Source: Candidatus Gastranaerophilales bacterium (GTDB lineage Bacteria > Cyanobacteriota > Vampirovibrionia > Gastranaerophilales > Gastranaerophilaceae). Taken from it: DNA of 64,000 bases. Of the stretch, positions 25,689 to 36,692 are shown in pieces. Where the stretch lies: positions 93,533-157,532 of the forward strand of contig CALUPO010000004.1 of the NCBI GenBank assembly GCA_944322675.1. Direction: 5' to 3'. A program made the position numbers and the translations under genes. The notes below the pieces were generated by a model, which was not told where the DNA came from, searched no databases, and saw only the letters and a list, made by a program, of their open reading frames with translations. Each line of letters starts with the position of its first letter. The stretch's first letter is position 1.

Positions 25689-26453
25689 ATGACTATAAGT
25701 CGCAAATCCCGTGATGATATCAAATATATGAAAATGGCAGGCAATATTGTTGCTTTGTGTCATAAAAAAATGAAAGAAATTGTTGAACCCGGTATACTTA
25801 CAATTGAACTTGATAATGAATGTAATAAAATTATTAAAGAACATAAGGCAATTCCTACTTTTTTAGGATATAACGGATTTCCTTTTTCGATATGTGTTTC
25901 AATTAATGATGAAGTTGTTCATGGATTCCCTTCAAAAACTCGTAAATTAAACGAAGGTGATATTGTAAGTATTGATATTGGTGCCACTTATCATGGTTTT
26001 GTGGGTGATAGTGCTTGGACTTATCCTGTTGGAAATGTTTCAGATGATTGCAAAATACTTCTTGAAACAACTGAAAAAGCTCTATTTGCAGGTATCGCTC
26101 AAATGAAAGAAGACAACACACTTGATGATGTCGGACGGGCTATTGAAAATGTCGCTAAAAGTAAGAACTTAGGTATCGTACGCAATTATGGCGGGCATGG
26201 TGTCGGACGAAAAATGCATGAAGACCCTTTTGTTTATAACTATTCTACAGGCAATAAAATTAAACTTAAAAAAGGTATGACTATTGCTATTGAGCCTATG
26301 TTAAATCTTGGTTGTGATGACGTTTTTACAAAAGATGACAATTGGACTGTTGCTACTATTGATGCTAAACCTTCTGCTCATTTTGAACATACTGTTTGCG
26401 TTACAGATGGTGAACCTATTTTGTTAACCCGGTTTGATGAATCTTTGATTTAA
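25689..26453 (+). CDS. map: Methionine aminopeptidase, type I
   Basis: 254 residues. Metal ligands visible: SIDIGATYHGFVGDSA (two Asp), GGHGVGRKMHEDP (His), AIEPM (Glu), FEHTVCV (Glu). Removes initiator Met from nascent proteins. Starts on the base after the adk stop, so the two are co-translated. Confidence 0.95.
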   Translation: MTISRKSRDDIKYMKMAGNIVALCHKKMKEIVEPGILTIELDNECNKIIKEHKAIPTFLGYNGFPFSICVSINDEVVHGFPSKTRKLNEGDIVSIDIGATYHGFVGDSAWTYPVGNVSDDCKILLETTEKALFAGIAQMKEDNTLDDVGRAIENVAKSKNLGIVRNYGGHGVGRKMHEDPFVYNYSTGNKIKLKKGMTIAIEPMLNLGCDDVFTKDDNWTVATIDAKPSAHFEHTVCVTDGEPILLTRFDESLI

Positions 26454-26476
26454 ATCTTTTTGAAAGTTAATTATTT

Positions 26477-27304
26477 ATGACTACTAATCAAGGCATTATT
26501 TATGTTGTTGCAACTTGTATTGGCAATTTGGAAGATATAACTTTTAGAGCCGTCAAAGTCTTAAAATCTGTTGACTTGATTTTATGTGAAGATACAAGAA
26601 ACTCTTTAAAACTACTTAACCATTATAATATCGACCATAAGAAACTTTTAAGCTATCACAAATTTAACGAAAAAAGCCGACTTGAATATATTAAAAATTT
26701 ATTATTAAATGAAAATAAAAATATTGCCCTTATTTCCGATGCCGGCACACCTTGCATTCAAGACCCCGGCCGGGTGTTAATTAACGAACTTACTTTAAAT
26801 ACAAATATAAAAATCGTTCCTATTCCGGGTGCCTGTGCTTTTATTACATTACTTTGTGCAACTTTTAAAATCGGTGAAGACTTTATCTTTTTAGGCTTCC
26901 CGCCAAAAACTTTTGAACAACAAAAAAAACTTTTTCTTAAAAATAATCTGGCTGATATTATTTTTTATGAATCAAATAGTAGGATTTTGAAAACTTTAGA
27001 GAATATTCTAAATATATTTGGACCTAATATTTTAATTTCTGTAGGAAGAGAACTAACTAAAATCTATGAAGAAATTAAATTTGATAAAGTTATAAATATT
27101 ATTGATTTCTATAAAACAAATACTCCTAAAGGTGAGTTTGTTGTTGTAATTCATAAAGAAAATAAACAAAATATTCCTTTTGACGAAGATATTTTAATTA
27201 AAATTCAAAATTTAAAAGATAAAGGATTCTCAAAAAAAGATATTATTAATATTCTTGTTGCACTTTATGGTTTTAACAAAAACGATATTTATAATAAAAT
27301 ATAA
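26477..27304 (+). CDS. rsmI: 16S rRNA 2'-O-ribose C1402 methyltransferase
   Basis: 275 residues. SAM-dependent tetrapyrrole-methylase fold: start IIYVVATCIGNLEDIT, FRAVKVLKSVDLILCEDTRNS, SYHKFNEKSR, and ALISDAGTPCIQDPG. Modifies the ribosomal P site. 23 bp after map, so probably the third gene of the operon. Residues ATCIGN replace the common ATPIGN. Confidence 0.9.
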   Translation: MTTNQGIIYVVATCIGNLEDITFRAVKVLKSVDLILCEDTRNSLKLLNHYNIDHKKLLSYHKFNEKSRLEYIKNLLLNENKNIALISDAGTPCIQDPGRVLINELTLNTNIKIVPIPGACAFITLLCATFKIGEDFIFLGFPPKTFEQQKKLFLKNNLADIIFYESNSRILKTLENILNIFGPNILISVGRELTKIYEEIKFDKVINIIDFYKTNTPKGEFVVVIHKENKQNIPFDEDILIKIQNLKDKGFSKKDIINILVALYGFNKNDIYNKI

Positions 27305-27308
27305 ATTG

Positions 27309-27626
27309 CTAGTCATTTTTATGATTAGAAAATCCAGAATCATATATGGAACTTGAATTTTCACGTTCCTGCAATTCTTTATAAGTGTTTTGTGCAGTCT
27401 TATTTATTTGCTCTATATATTCTTCTTTATATTTTTTCATAGATTCTTTTAGTTTTATTTCTGCCTTTAAAGCTTCCTGACTTACCCTCGAAGGTGTGGG
27501 AATTGTCATAATATCATTTAAATTTAATTTTTCAAATTTTGGAGGTAAACCAAAAGATGTCTTTTTATTTTTATCATTTTTTCGATAATTATTACCGGAT
27601 AAATTAGAAAATGAGTTTATTCTCAT
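27309..27626 (-). CDS. Small SFG-signature protein
   Basis: 105 residues. It opens MRINSFSNLSGNNYRK, then KKTSFGLPPKF, the same arrangement (short Asn-rich lead, then SFG) seen in 27785, 29237 and 30574. The remainder is a helical, charged stretch (EALKAEIKLKESMKKYKEEY) with coiled-coil character. Convergent with rsmI. Function unknown. Confidence 0.6.
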   Translation of the reverse strand: MRINSFSNLSGNNYRKNDKNKKTSFGLPPKFEKLNLNDIMTIPTPSRVSQEALKAEIKLKESMKKYKEEYIEQINKTAQNTYKELQERENSSSIYDSGFSNHKND

Positions 27627-27692
27627 TTATTCTCCCCCCAATATAACCCTATTTAATACTAAAATAAAAATGAAAAATGTCAAATATAAATT

Positions 27693-27728
27693 AAAAAGGT
27701 ATAATAAGTTTTTATTATACCTTTTTTT
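27693..27728 (-). terminator. Bidirectional intrinsic terminator
   Basis: Stem AAGGTATAATA/TATTATACCTT with T runs on both sides; ends the minus-strand unit that finishes at 27785. Confidence 0.85.
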
Positions 27729-27784
27729 GTGTGTAAGTGAAAATAGAAGATTATAGTATTTATAAATTTACAATAAATTTTATT

Positions 27785-29206
27785 TTAATACGTTGAAATT
27801 GTATAAGAATCACATGATATTATTTGTCTTTTATCTTCTTCATCAAACTTTGGATTTATATATATTACTGATTTTACATTGTCAGGTCTTCCCGGAGCAA
27901 ATTCCAGTATTGCTTCTTTGGCTTCTTTTAAATATTGATTTTTTTTAGTGCCGTTATAATCAAATATAGCATTTGTATAAATCTTCTTTGAAAGTTTATC
28001 GTTCCTGTCTTCTTGATAATAGTTGTATATAATTTTATAAGCTTCATTAATATAACCATCATTACCGGCTTTTGCATTTATATATTGAACACTTAAATAT
28101 TTATCCTCTCCACCTTTTTCGTATATTTTTAATATTTCATCACAACTTTTTATGGTTCTTTCTTTGTTATACTTAATATTTTTTCTGATTATTTGTTGAA
28201 GTTTATCAGGATGATTTTTATATTCAAGAATTTCTGTATCATATTTTTTATATTTTGATTCATTTGGAAAAGTTATAGAATGAAATAACGTACGTGACAC
28301 TAAATGATCATTTCTTGTTTCATAATATTTTGTTGTGATTTTATCATTATACAATGCATGATTATTACAAAGTTTAAAGTCATTATACTCTCGATATAGA
28401 AATTGTTGCGGATTTTCTTTATTATAAGTTTCCACAATAAGCTCACTTTCTTTTAAACGTCCGCTTGGCAAATATTGAGAATTTGCGTATGAACTTGTTA
28501 AAATACCTTCATTATTATCTTTTTCGTATGATATTAAGGCATTTTGTGATGATTCAAGGGCTCCATTTTTATTAAACTTAGCACCTTTGTATATTTCTTT
28601 TTCATGGTGGTTATTTTTGTCTTTAAATTTATATGAAACCATTTTTGCTTCTTTAATAACCCCATTTTCATTAAATTTAACCTCTTTATAAGATTTAGAT
28701 ACAAGCTTGTCATATCTTTCTGTTTTATAATTGTAGTTTATTTTGTAACAGCCTATTATTTTATCATTTTCAATTTTAGGTTTTTCAATTTCTATATTCA
28801 AATTATTATCAGAATATTTTAATACTGTATTATTATTTTCTTTGACTAATTTATACTTATCAACATCATTAAATGGCAAATTTCCTAAAATTGGCAAATT
28901 ATCAAATTTTAACGCTTTTTCTTTGTGTTGTTGAACGGTAGAATCTGTTGAAGCATTTCGTTTTTGATTTATTCGTGTTGTAATCTTTTCATTTTTATTT
29001 GAAACAACATTTGAAATAACAGGTGTTATATTGAAAGATGCCAATTCAACCAGTTCATTTTTTAATTTCTTAACTGTTTTTTTCCCTTCACCATCTATAG
29101 GACCGCCAAAAGAAATATCATTTGTTCCAATTGAATAATTTTCTTTTTTTATATTTGGTTTTATATATTTATTTAACGTGTTGTTAAATTGTTTTCTAAT
29201 TTTCAT
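27785..29206 (-). CDS. Repeat protein, SFGG signature (473 aa)
   Basis: Opens MKIRKQFNNTLNKYIKP, then TNDISFGGPIDG. From about residue 120 it is built of repeats with the pattern Y-[KE]-x-[AV]-x-[FY]-[ND]-x-[ND]-G-x-[LI]-x-[EQK]-[AS] and Y-[ND]-x-x-x-x-D-[KN]-L, a beta-strand design like that of YD/MORN-type repeats. Paralog of 29237 and 30574, 30 bp downstream of 29237 and probably co-transcribed. No classic signal peptide. Possibly exported and adhesive; this is a guess. Confidence 0.65.
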   Translation of the reverse strand: MKIRKQFNNTLNKYIKPNIKKENYSIGTNDISFGGPIDGEGKKTVKKLKNELVELASFNITPVISNVVSNKNEKITTRINQKRNASTDSTVQQHKEKALKFDNLPILGNLPFNDVDKYKLVKENNNTVLKYSDNNLNIEIEKPKIENDKIIGCYKINYNYKTERYDKLVSKSYKEVKFNENGVIKEAKMVSYKFKDKNNHHEKEIYKGAKFNKNGALESSQNALISYEKDNNEGILTSSYANSQYLPSGRLKESELIVETYNKENPQQFLYREYNDFKLCNNHALYNDKITTKYYETRNDHLVSRTLFHSITFPNESKYKKYDTEILEYKNHPDKLQQIIRKNIKYNKERTIKSCDEILKIYEKGGEDKYLSVQYINAKAGNDGYINEAYKIIYNYYQEDRNDKLSKKIYTNAIFDYNGTKKNQYLKEAKEAILEFAPGRPDNVKSVIYINPKFDEEDKRQIISCDSYTISTY

Positions 29207-29236
29207 AATAAAATCATTCCTTTATATAAACTAGTT

Positions 29237-30460
29237 TTAAGAATTAGTTATAATATGATTATCATATTTTTGAATGTGATCAAAATGCCCGAAAATCACA
29301 TTTGTATATTTTTCTGATTTTAAATTATCAGATTGATTTTTCTTATATTCAAGTATATATTCCTTACAAGAAACAATTTTACCCGGTCTATAGGACATTT
29401 TTGAATGATTAAATAAAGGATTCATGTAAGTTTTAGTTTCAAAACCACCATTTGAGTATTTATGACTTTTTATTAATTTTTTACATTTTTTTACTTCTCC
29501 ATTTGGATATAATTGAACACCCACCATTATTTTAGACTCACCATTTGTATACGTTTCTTCAAGACCTTTATAAGTTATTTTATCTTGAATTTCGTCAAGT
29601 TCAAAAAATGCAAATCTTCTTGTTTGCAATTTATAAGGATTTTTGTTACATACTAATATAACTTCTTCACTTGTTTTTAGCCTTCCATCAGGATAATATT
29701 GTGCATTTTTATATTCATTAGTTTTATAAAAATTACTTTGAGTAAATTTAATTAAAGCCTTTTTTGAAAATATGACTCCTCCATTTTCATTGAATTTTAC
29801 ACCATGATATTCTTCAGTTTTATGCCGATTATTTTTGTTTTTAAATGTATAATTGACATTTAAGGCTTCCTTTATATTTCCAAAATTATCAAACTGCGGC
29901 TTTACATATGATTTATGTATAAGCTTATCATCTCTTTGAGTTTTATATGTATATTCAATTAATTCTCCACCTGTTATTTTACCTTTTTCTATTTCAGGTT
30001 CTGTTATAGTTACAAAATAATCTTCGTTATTATGCATTAACATATTTTGCCCGCAAAACTTATCATGTATATAATTTTTTTCATCCAACATCTCTTTTGG
30101 AATATTACCGCTTATTGGAATATTATCATTTTTAGGTTCTTTATTTTCAACTTGTGTTTGTGTTTCAACTGGAGAATTAGTCTGAATTTCAACCGGAGAA
30201 ACAGTTTGTGTCTGTGTTTCTACAGCATCATTTCTTCTTCTATTTAAAACTAAATTTGGCAACATAGAAGAAATAACACGGGATGATGATATTTGAGAAA
30301 TTGTCCTTTTTATTCCATTAAATGCTCTTTTCATCATATTATCCCGCATTCCAAACGATATAGTGTTTGTGCTTGTTGTTAACACATTTTTTTTAATTTT
30401 TTTGTTTTGTCTTGTATTGTAATAATTTGAAACATTGTTAAATTGGCTTGTGATTTTCAT
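29237..30460 (-). CDS. Repeat protein, SFG signature (407 aa)
   Basis: Opens MKITSQFNNVSNYYNTRQ, nearly identical to 30574, then TNTISFGMRDN. Residues 70-105 are a Thr/Val/Gln-rich linker with repeated 'ETQTQ/EIQTN' units. The rest has the same strand repeats as its neighbours (YKTQRDDKLIHKSYVKPQFDN; FKNKNNRHKTEEYHGVKFNE). Middle gene of a three-gene minus-strand set. Function unknown. Confidence 0.65.
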   Translation of the reverse strand: MKITSQFNNVSNYYNTRQNKKIKKNVLTTSTNTISFGMRDNMMKRAFNGIKRTISQISSSRVISSMLPNLVLNRRRNDAVETQTQTVSPVEIQTNSPVETQTQVENKEPKNDNIPISGNIPKEMLDEKNYIHDKFCGQNMLMHNNEDYFVTITEPEIEKGKITGGELIEYTYKTQRDDKLIHKSYVKPQFDNFGNIKEALNVNYTFKNKNNRHKTEEYHGVKFNENGGVIFSKKALIKFTQSNFYKTNEYKNAQYYPDGRLKTSEEVILVCNKNPYKLQTRRFAFFELDEIQDKITYKGLEETYTNGESKIMVGVQLYPNGEVKKCKKLIKSHKYSNGGFETKTYMNPLFNHSKMSYRPGKIVSCKEYILEYKKNQSDNLKSEKYTNVIFGHFDHIQKYDNHIITNS

Positions 30461-30573
30461 TATATTCCCCCTACTTGCTTTTGCTAATTATAAATCTATA
30501 GTTATTTAATTTTAAAATATTTTATTCATATTTATTTTGATACTTCATATTTTTTTATCTTAAAATACTATAA

Positions 30574-33378
30574 TCAATAAATAGTTTTAAATGAGGTATA
30601 TTTCATTCCTGCTTGAGTTTTTGTATTTTTATCATACTTCATTTTAACATTTTTAAATTCTATAGCTTTTAAGTCTTTTTCATTTTTTTTATCATATTCA
30701 TAAACCAAAGCTTTAGCTTTTGTAGGCTGACCTGATTTATTAAGCTTAGGTTCTTTGTATGTTTGTGTTTTTAATTTATCACTTTGTTCTTTACTATATT
30801 CATAAACTAAGGCTTTAGCTTTTGCAGGCTGACCTGATTTATTAAGCTTAGGTTCTTTGTATGTTTGTGTTTTTATTTTATCACTTTGTTCTTCATTATA
30901 TTCATAACTTAATGCACTGGCTTTTGCGGGCAAACCCGATTTATTAAACTTAGGTTCCTGATACGTTTGTGTTTTTAATTTATCATCCCGTCCTTTATCA
31001 TATCTATAAATTAGCGAATTAGTTTCTAATATTTTACCTTCACCATCAAATTTTGTATTTTTAAAAGTTTGAGTTATAAGCTTATCATCTCTTCCATTTC
31101 CGTATCCGTATGTAACCAAACTTGATTTTAAAGGTTGATATAAATCATCAATTTTAGTTACATCCTTATAAATATCAAATTTTATTTCATTATCTTTATT
31201 GTATTTGTTTACAACAAGTGATGCTTTTTCAGGCCTTTCAAAGGGGGTCAACTCAACATTATTAAATTGTTGTGATTTAAAGTTTTTTTTGTTTCCATCA
31301 TTATATACAAAAGTCAATATATCAGCTTTCTTAGGTGTATATTGAAATTGAGATAATCTTGCATTTTTATAAATTTTGGCATTTAATTTATCTTCTCTTC
31401 CCGTATCATATTCATAAACAACTAAATCTGTTTTTACACTACCATCGGGTTTATCAAGTTTAACATTTTCATATTTTTGAGTTTTTAATTTATCAAATCT
31501 ACCATTATCAAATTCATTTATTAGAAAACTTGCTTTTATTATTTCTCCAAGATTATTACACTTTACATCTTTATATTTTTTTGTTTTTAGTTTATCATTT
31601 CGTATATTATACTGTTGAACAAGTGTATCTGCTTGTATTGGATTTTCTACATTGTTAAGTTTAACATATTCATATATTTTATTTTTTATAGCACTTTTTG
31701 CTAAATCTTGCTTATATTCACAAACCAGTGAATCTGCCTGTACAATTTTTCCATTATTAAGTTCAGGATTTTTATATGTTCTTAATTTTAAGTTGTCATA
31801 TCTTTTATCATTATATTCTATTATTATTAAATCACTATTATCAACTTGACCAAAATTATCTAATGATGGATTTTTATATGTTTTTGATTTTAAATCATCA
31901 CGTTGATCTTCATTATATTCCATAATCATAAGGTCGCTTGCTTTAATTTGATTAAAATCATTAATTTTTGGATTTTTATATGTTTTTGATCTTAAATTTT
32001 CACGTTGACCTTTATCATATTCCATAACTATCGAATCAACTTGCATTATTTGACTAGATTTATCAAATTTAATATTTTTATATGTTTGAGATTTTAATTT
32101 GTCACTACGATTATCAAAATCCATAATTAAGAACTCTGTTTGAATCATCTGACCGTAATTGTCATATTTAGGATTTTTAAATGTTTCTGTTTTTAATCGA
32201 TCATATCTATTATCATATTCTGAAGTTATAGATTCACTTGAAATAATTTGATTAAAATTATTAAAAACAGGGTTTTTGTACTTTTGTGATTTTAATCTAT
32301 TAATTTTTGTATTATCATATTTATAAGTTACAAAATCTGCTTTAAGCGGGTCTTCTAAACTATCAAATTCAACATTTTTATATTCTACTTCTTTTAACTT
32401 ATCACTATGATTTTTATTATATTTACAAACATATAAACCAGCTTTAGACATCTTTCCAAAGTTATCACATACAAGATTGGTAAATGACTCAGTTAATATA
32501 CCATTTTGTATTCCTTCGCTATTGTAATCATACTTAACAAAATCTGATGTTATAGGTTGTCTTAAATCATTAAGTTTAACATTTTGATATGTTATTAATT
32601 TTAAATTACCTTTTTCGTTATTATTATAAGCACAAACAAGTGAATCCGCTTTTAAAGGATAAGCTAATCTATCAAAATTTGTTGCATTTTTATAATATTT
32701 ATATTTTAAATTGCTGCTTGCATCTTTATCATAATTATAAATAACAAAATTTGCTTTTAATAATTCACTTTTTTCGTTAAATTCAACTTTTGTATACCTG
32801 GCAGTTTCAACACCATCAATACGTTTACCGTAATTATATACAAGCCAATCCGATTTTAAAGGTTGACCATTATTATTAAACTTAACATTTGTACACTCTA
32901 TTGATTTTACTTTATCATTATTTTGCTCTTGAAATTCATATTTAATTTTATTTGCTTCTTTTAAAGAACCATTTATAATAGTTGGATTTTTTATAGTTAT
33001 TCTTGAATGATCATTGGAATATACCATTATCATATCATCATTTTCTATATATCTTTGAAAAACTTCCATATCTCCCAATTTTGGAAATGTATGTTTAGAA
33101 TCATCATCCACTTTTTGAATATCCATTTTATTTAAAGATTTATCATTTACTTTTAAAGCGATATTTTTTTCTTGAGATGCTAAAACAATTTCCGGCAATA
33201 TAGAAGACATATTTGAAGATGTCAACTTAACGACAGCTTGCTTTGCTTTATCAGTTGTTTTTTTTACAACCTCACTTTTGGGCCCGCCAAATGAAAGGGA
33301 TTTTATACTGTTTGTATGATTATTAGTTTTTTTTACATAATAATTTGACACATTGTTAAATTGGCTTGTGATTTTCAT
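30574..33378 (-). CDS. Giant 34-residue-repeat protein, SFGG signature (934 aa)
   Basis: Opens MKITSQFNNVSNYYVKK, then SLSFGGPKSE. After about residue 130 it is essentially one repeat of about 34 residues (consensus KLKTQTYKEPKLNKSGQ then PAKAKALVYEYxxEQSD), roughly 23 times. The last units are the most alike, also in DNA, which points to recent tandem expansion. Charged, no Cys-rich pattern, no visible signal peptide. Likely an elongated beta structure; function unknown. First gene of the set that ends at the 27693 terminator. Confidence 0.7.
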   Translation of the reverse strand: MKITSQFNNVSNYYVKKTNNHTNSIKSLSFGGPKSEVVKKTTDKAKQAVVKLTSSNMSSILPEIVLASQEKNIALKVNDKSLNKMDIQKVDDDSKHTFPKLGDMEVFQRYIENDDMIMVYSNDHSRITIKNPTIINGSLKEANKIKYEFQEQNNDKVKSIECTNVKFNNNGQPLKSDWLVYNYGKRIDGVETARYTKVEFNEKSELLKANFVIYNYDKDASSNLKYKYYKNATNFDRLAYPLKADSLVCAYNNNEKGNLKLITYQNVKLNDLRQPITSDFVKYDYNSEGIQNGILTESFTNLVCDNFGKMSKAGLYVCKYNKNHSDKLKEVEYKNVEFDSLEDPLKADFVTYKYDNTKINRLKSQKYKNPVFNNFNQIISSESITSEYDNRYDRLKTETFKNPKYDNYGQMIQTEFLIMDFDNRSDKLKSQTYKNIKFDKSSQIMQVDSIVMEYDKGQRENLRSKTYKNPKINDFNQIKASDLMIMEYNEDQRDDLKSKTYKNPSLDNFGQVDNSDLIIIEYNDKRYDNLKLRTYKNPELNNGKIVQADSLVCEYKQDLAKSAIKNKIYEYVKLNNVENPIQADTLVQQYNIRNDKLKTKKYKDVKCNNLGEIIKASFLINEFDNGRFDKLKTQKYENVKLDKPDGSVKTDLVVYEYDTGREDKLNAKIYKNARLSQFQYTPKKADILTFVYNDGNKKNFKSQQFNNVELTPFERPEKASLVVNKYNKDNEIKFDIYKDVTKIDDLYQPLKSSLVTYGYGNGRDDKLITQTFKNTKFDGEGKILETNSLIYRYDKGRDDKLKTQTYQEPKFNKSGLPAKASALSYEYNEEQSDKIKTQTYKEPKLNKSGQPAKAKALVYEYSKEQSDKLKTQTYKEPKLNKSGQPTKAKALVYEYDKKNEKDLKAIEFKNVKMKYDKNTKTQAGMKYTSFKTIY

Positions 33379-33699
33379 AGTTTAATTTCCCTTATATTAC
33401 TACAAACAAGCTAATATAAAAATTTAATTATGTCAATTATTATTTATTATTTATTTAATATTTCTTTATAATATTTTTAATACTTGTTTTTTTGTAAACT
33501 TTCCACCCTTTCCCTTTAAGCGTGAGGGCAGGGGTAAGGATAGTTAGTTTTCTCCCTCTCCCTAAAGGGAGAGGGCAGGGGTGAGGGTGTCAAAATTGTT
33601 AAACTTCAACAAATTAAATATTTTAACGTCCTCCAGGCGGGGCAACTGTATTTATTTTTTTTCAAAAAATTAAACAGTTGTAGAATAAAGTCAATAAAT

Positions 33700-33882
33700 G
33701 TAACCCATACGCAGGCACGAACAATTATCACTTTACGAAACAACAACAGGCAGCCTTCTGTTTGAGTGCGAAGCACGAGTTAAGGCTGCTTGGGTTGAGT
33801 TTAGTGAGAATGTGAGTGCCAAGTCGGGTTACGGTTTTGGGCACTTTGTCCACACAAAGTGCCTCCGCCTGAAAGGCTTTAA
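33700..33882 (+). repeat. R1 copy, subtype 2
   Basis: Closing stem GTAACCC/GGGTTAC; inner hairpin GCAGCC/GGCTGC; end hairpin GCACTTTGT/ACAAAGTGC. Confidence 0.8.
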
Positions 33883-33935
33883 TTTTCTTTAATTATTTAA
33901 AATTTTTCTCAAAAAATTATTTAAAAATATATTTA

Positions 33936-34117
33936 TGTCTTCCGGACGGGGCAACTTTTACGCAAAAGTTGCACAAAACCCCAACCCACTTGGTTTTCGT
34001 ATATTCACACGACTCAACTTGAGCCTCCTTAACTCGTGCACTTCGTGCACTCAAACAAAAGGAGGCTTTGACAACGTTTCGTCTGTGACTATTACTCAAA
34101 CCTGCGTATGGGTTGCC
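33936..34117 (-). repeat. R1 copy, subtype 1
   Basis: End hairpin GCAACTTTT/AAAAGTTGC (compare GCAGCTTTT/AAAAGCTGC at 16593); inner hairpin GCCTCC/GGAGGC around GTGCACTTCGTGCAC. Confidence 0.8.
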
Positions 34118-34335
34118 ATTGTTGACCGCATTCTCCAACTTTTTTATTTTCCGCTTTCTTTTTTTAGCTTAAGGGCGGGGATAAAAGTCTTTTCCTATCT
34201 CCCTCTCCCTAAAGGGAGAGGGCTGGGGTGAGGGTGGCAAAATTGTTAAATCTCAATAAATTAAATATTTTAATGTCCTCCAGGCGGGGTTACTTTATTT
34301 TACGATTTTTTTTTAAATTATTTAAAAATATATTA

Positions 34336-34517
34336 ATGTCCTCCGGACGGGGCAACTTTTACGCAAAAGTTGCACAAAACCCCAACCCACTTGGTTTTCG
34401 TATATTCACACGACTCAACTTGAGCCTCCTTAACTCGTGCACTTCGTGCACTCAAACAAAAGGAGGCTTTGACAACGTTTCGTCTGTGACTATTACTCAA
34501 ACCTGCGTATGGGTTGC
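34336..34517 (-). repeat. R1 copy, subtype 1
   Basis: Near-identical to 33936-34117. Confidence 0.8.
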
Positions 34518-34701
34518 CATTGTTGACCGCATTCTCCAACTTTTTTATTTTCCGCTTTCTCTTTTTAGCGTGAGGGCAGGGGTGCGGGTCTTTTCCTATC
34601 TCCCTCTCCCTAAAGGGAGAGGGCTGGGGTGAGGGTGGCAAAATTGTTAAACTTCAACAAATTAAATATTTTAACGTCCTCCGGATGGGGTTACTGTGTT
34701 T

Positions 34702-34870
34702 AACTTCGCCTGTCGCACTTCGTGCTGTCGGCTTTGGCTTTTTTCCCGCCTGAGGTATCCGCCCTCATTTCATTCGGGCGTCTTTCCTACGGCGGGAATT
34801 AGTAATATATGGGGGGAGGCGAAGCCTCCCACCATATCCCCCCACACGAAAGTTAACGTCCTCCGGACGA
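34702..34870 (+). repeat. R3 copy
   Basis: Same as 16941 with one mismatch in the big hairpin (CCTCCCACC for CCTCCCCCC); a second copy at 35132-35300 is part of the tandem duplication. Confidence 0.75.
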
Positions 34871-35131
34871 GGTAGTGCCTCCGCCTGAAAGACTTTATAT
34901 TTTTATTATTATTTAAAGACTATTACTTAAACCTGCGTATGGGTTGCCATTGTTGACCGCATTCTCCAACTTTTTTATTTTCCGCTTTCTCTTTTTAGCG
35001 TGAGGGCAGGGGTGCGGGTCTTTTCCTATCTCCCTCTCCCTAAAGGGAGAGGGCTGGGGTGAGGGTGGCAAAATTGTTAAACTTCAACAAATTAAATATT
35101 TTAACGTCCTCCGGATGGGGTTACTGTGTTT

Positions 35132-35300
35132 AACTTCGCCTGTCGCACTTCGTGCTGTCGGCTTTGGCTTTTTTCCCGCCTGAGGTATCCGCCCTCATTT
35201 CATTCGGGCGTCTTTCCTACGGCGGGAATTAGTAATATATGGGGGGAGGCGAAGCCTCCCACCATATCCCCCCACACGAAAGTTAACGTCCTCCGGACGA
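35132..35300 (+). repeat. R3 copy
   Basis: Identical to 34702-34870 as far as read. Confidence 0.75.
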
Positions 35301-35526
35301 GGTAGTGCCTCCGCCTGAAAGACTTTATATTTTTATTATTATTTAAAGACTATTACTCAAACCTGCGTATGGGTTGTCATTGCTGATCTCATTCTCCAAC
35401 TTTTTATTCTCCTTTTCTCTTTTAGCATAAAATTTGTGAAGTAAGGCTCGTTTTTGTTACGTTATTAAGCTTTTTTGTGTAATTTTATAAAAATAATTCA
35501 AATTATTACTTGAATAAATTGAATAT

Positions 35527-35556
35527 TTGATGTATAAAGGTTTTGTATACTATGTT
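35527..35556 (+). promoter_or_regulatory. Likely gap promoter
   Basis: TTGATG, 18-bp spacer, TATGTT; an alternative -10, TACTAT, lies 3 bp earlier. A strong AGAGAGGAG ribosome site follows. Confidence 0.5.
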
Positions 35557-35558
35557 AG

Positions 35559-36584
<1,026 letters not shown>

Positions 36585-36633
36585 TTTGAAATTTATTAGT
36601 AATATAAATTTTATTATTTTATTAATTAAAAAT

Positions 36634-36670
36634 AAAAAAACCTTAAATTATTACAATTTAAGGTTTTTTT
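36634..36670. terminator. Bidirectional terminator between gap and ferritin genes
   Basis: Stem AAACCTTAAATT/AATTTAAGGTTT with A run before and T run after; serves both convergent genes. Confidence 0.9.
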
Positions 36671-36692
36671 GTATATTATTTTGTAAAATATA

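Larger units (their letters stand above)
34491..35350 (+). repeat. 430-bp perfect-register tandem duplication
   Basis: 34491-34920 and 34921-35350 match at a constant 430-bp offset; I saw one difference (ACTCAA versus ACTTAA near the start). Each unit contains the edge of R1, an R2 hairpin and one R3. The start of a third unit is at 35351 but soon diverges. Confidence 0.85.
33480..35440. repeat. Repeat array between repeat-protein genes and gap
   Basis: Nearly 2 kb without a convincing gene. It holds R2 hairpins CCCTCTCCCT-AAAGGGAGAGGG at 33554, 34201, 34602 and 35032, R1 copies at 33700(+), 33936(-) and 34336(-), R3 copies at 34702 and 35132, and a 430-bp tandem duplication (34491-35350). 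GC content is visibly higher than in the flanking genes. Confidence 0.8.

Noticed and set aside
33917..34641. Open frames reading NPYAGLSNSHRRNVVKASFC... in R1 repeats (also near 16589, 17469, 63406, 63807)
   Set aside because: These frames lie wholly within the structured R1 repeat, lack ribosome sites, are kept only where stems are kept, and differ at their ends in every copy. They are by-products of the repeat.
34491..35350. CRISPR array
   Set aside because: The repeats are 430 bp long, in tandem without spacers, and no cas gene is in the window.
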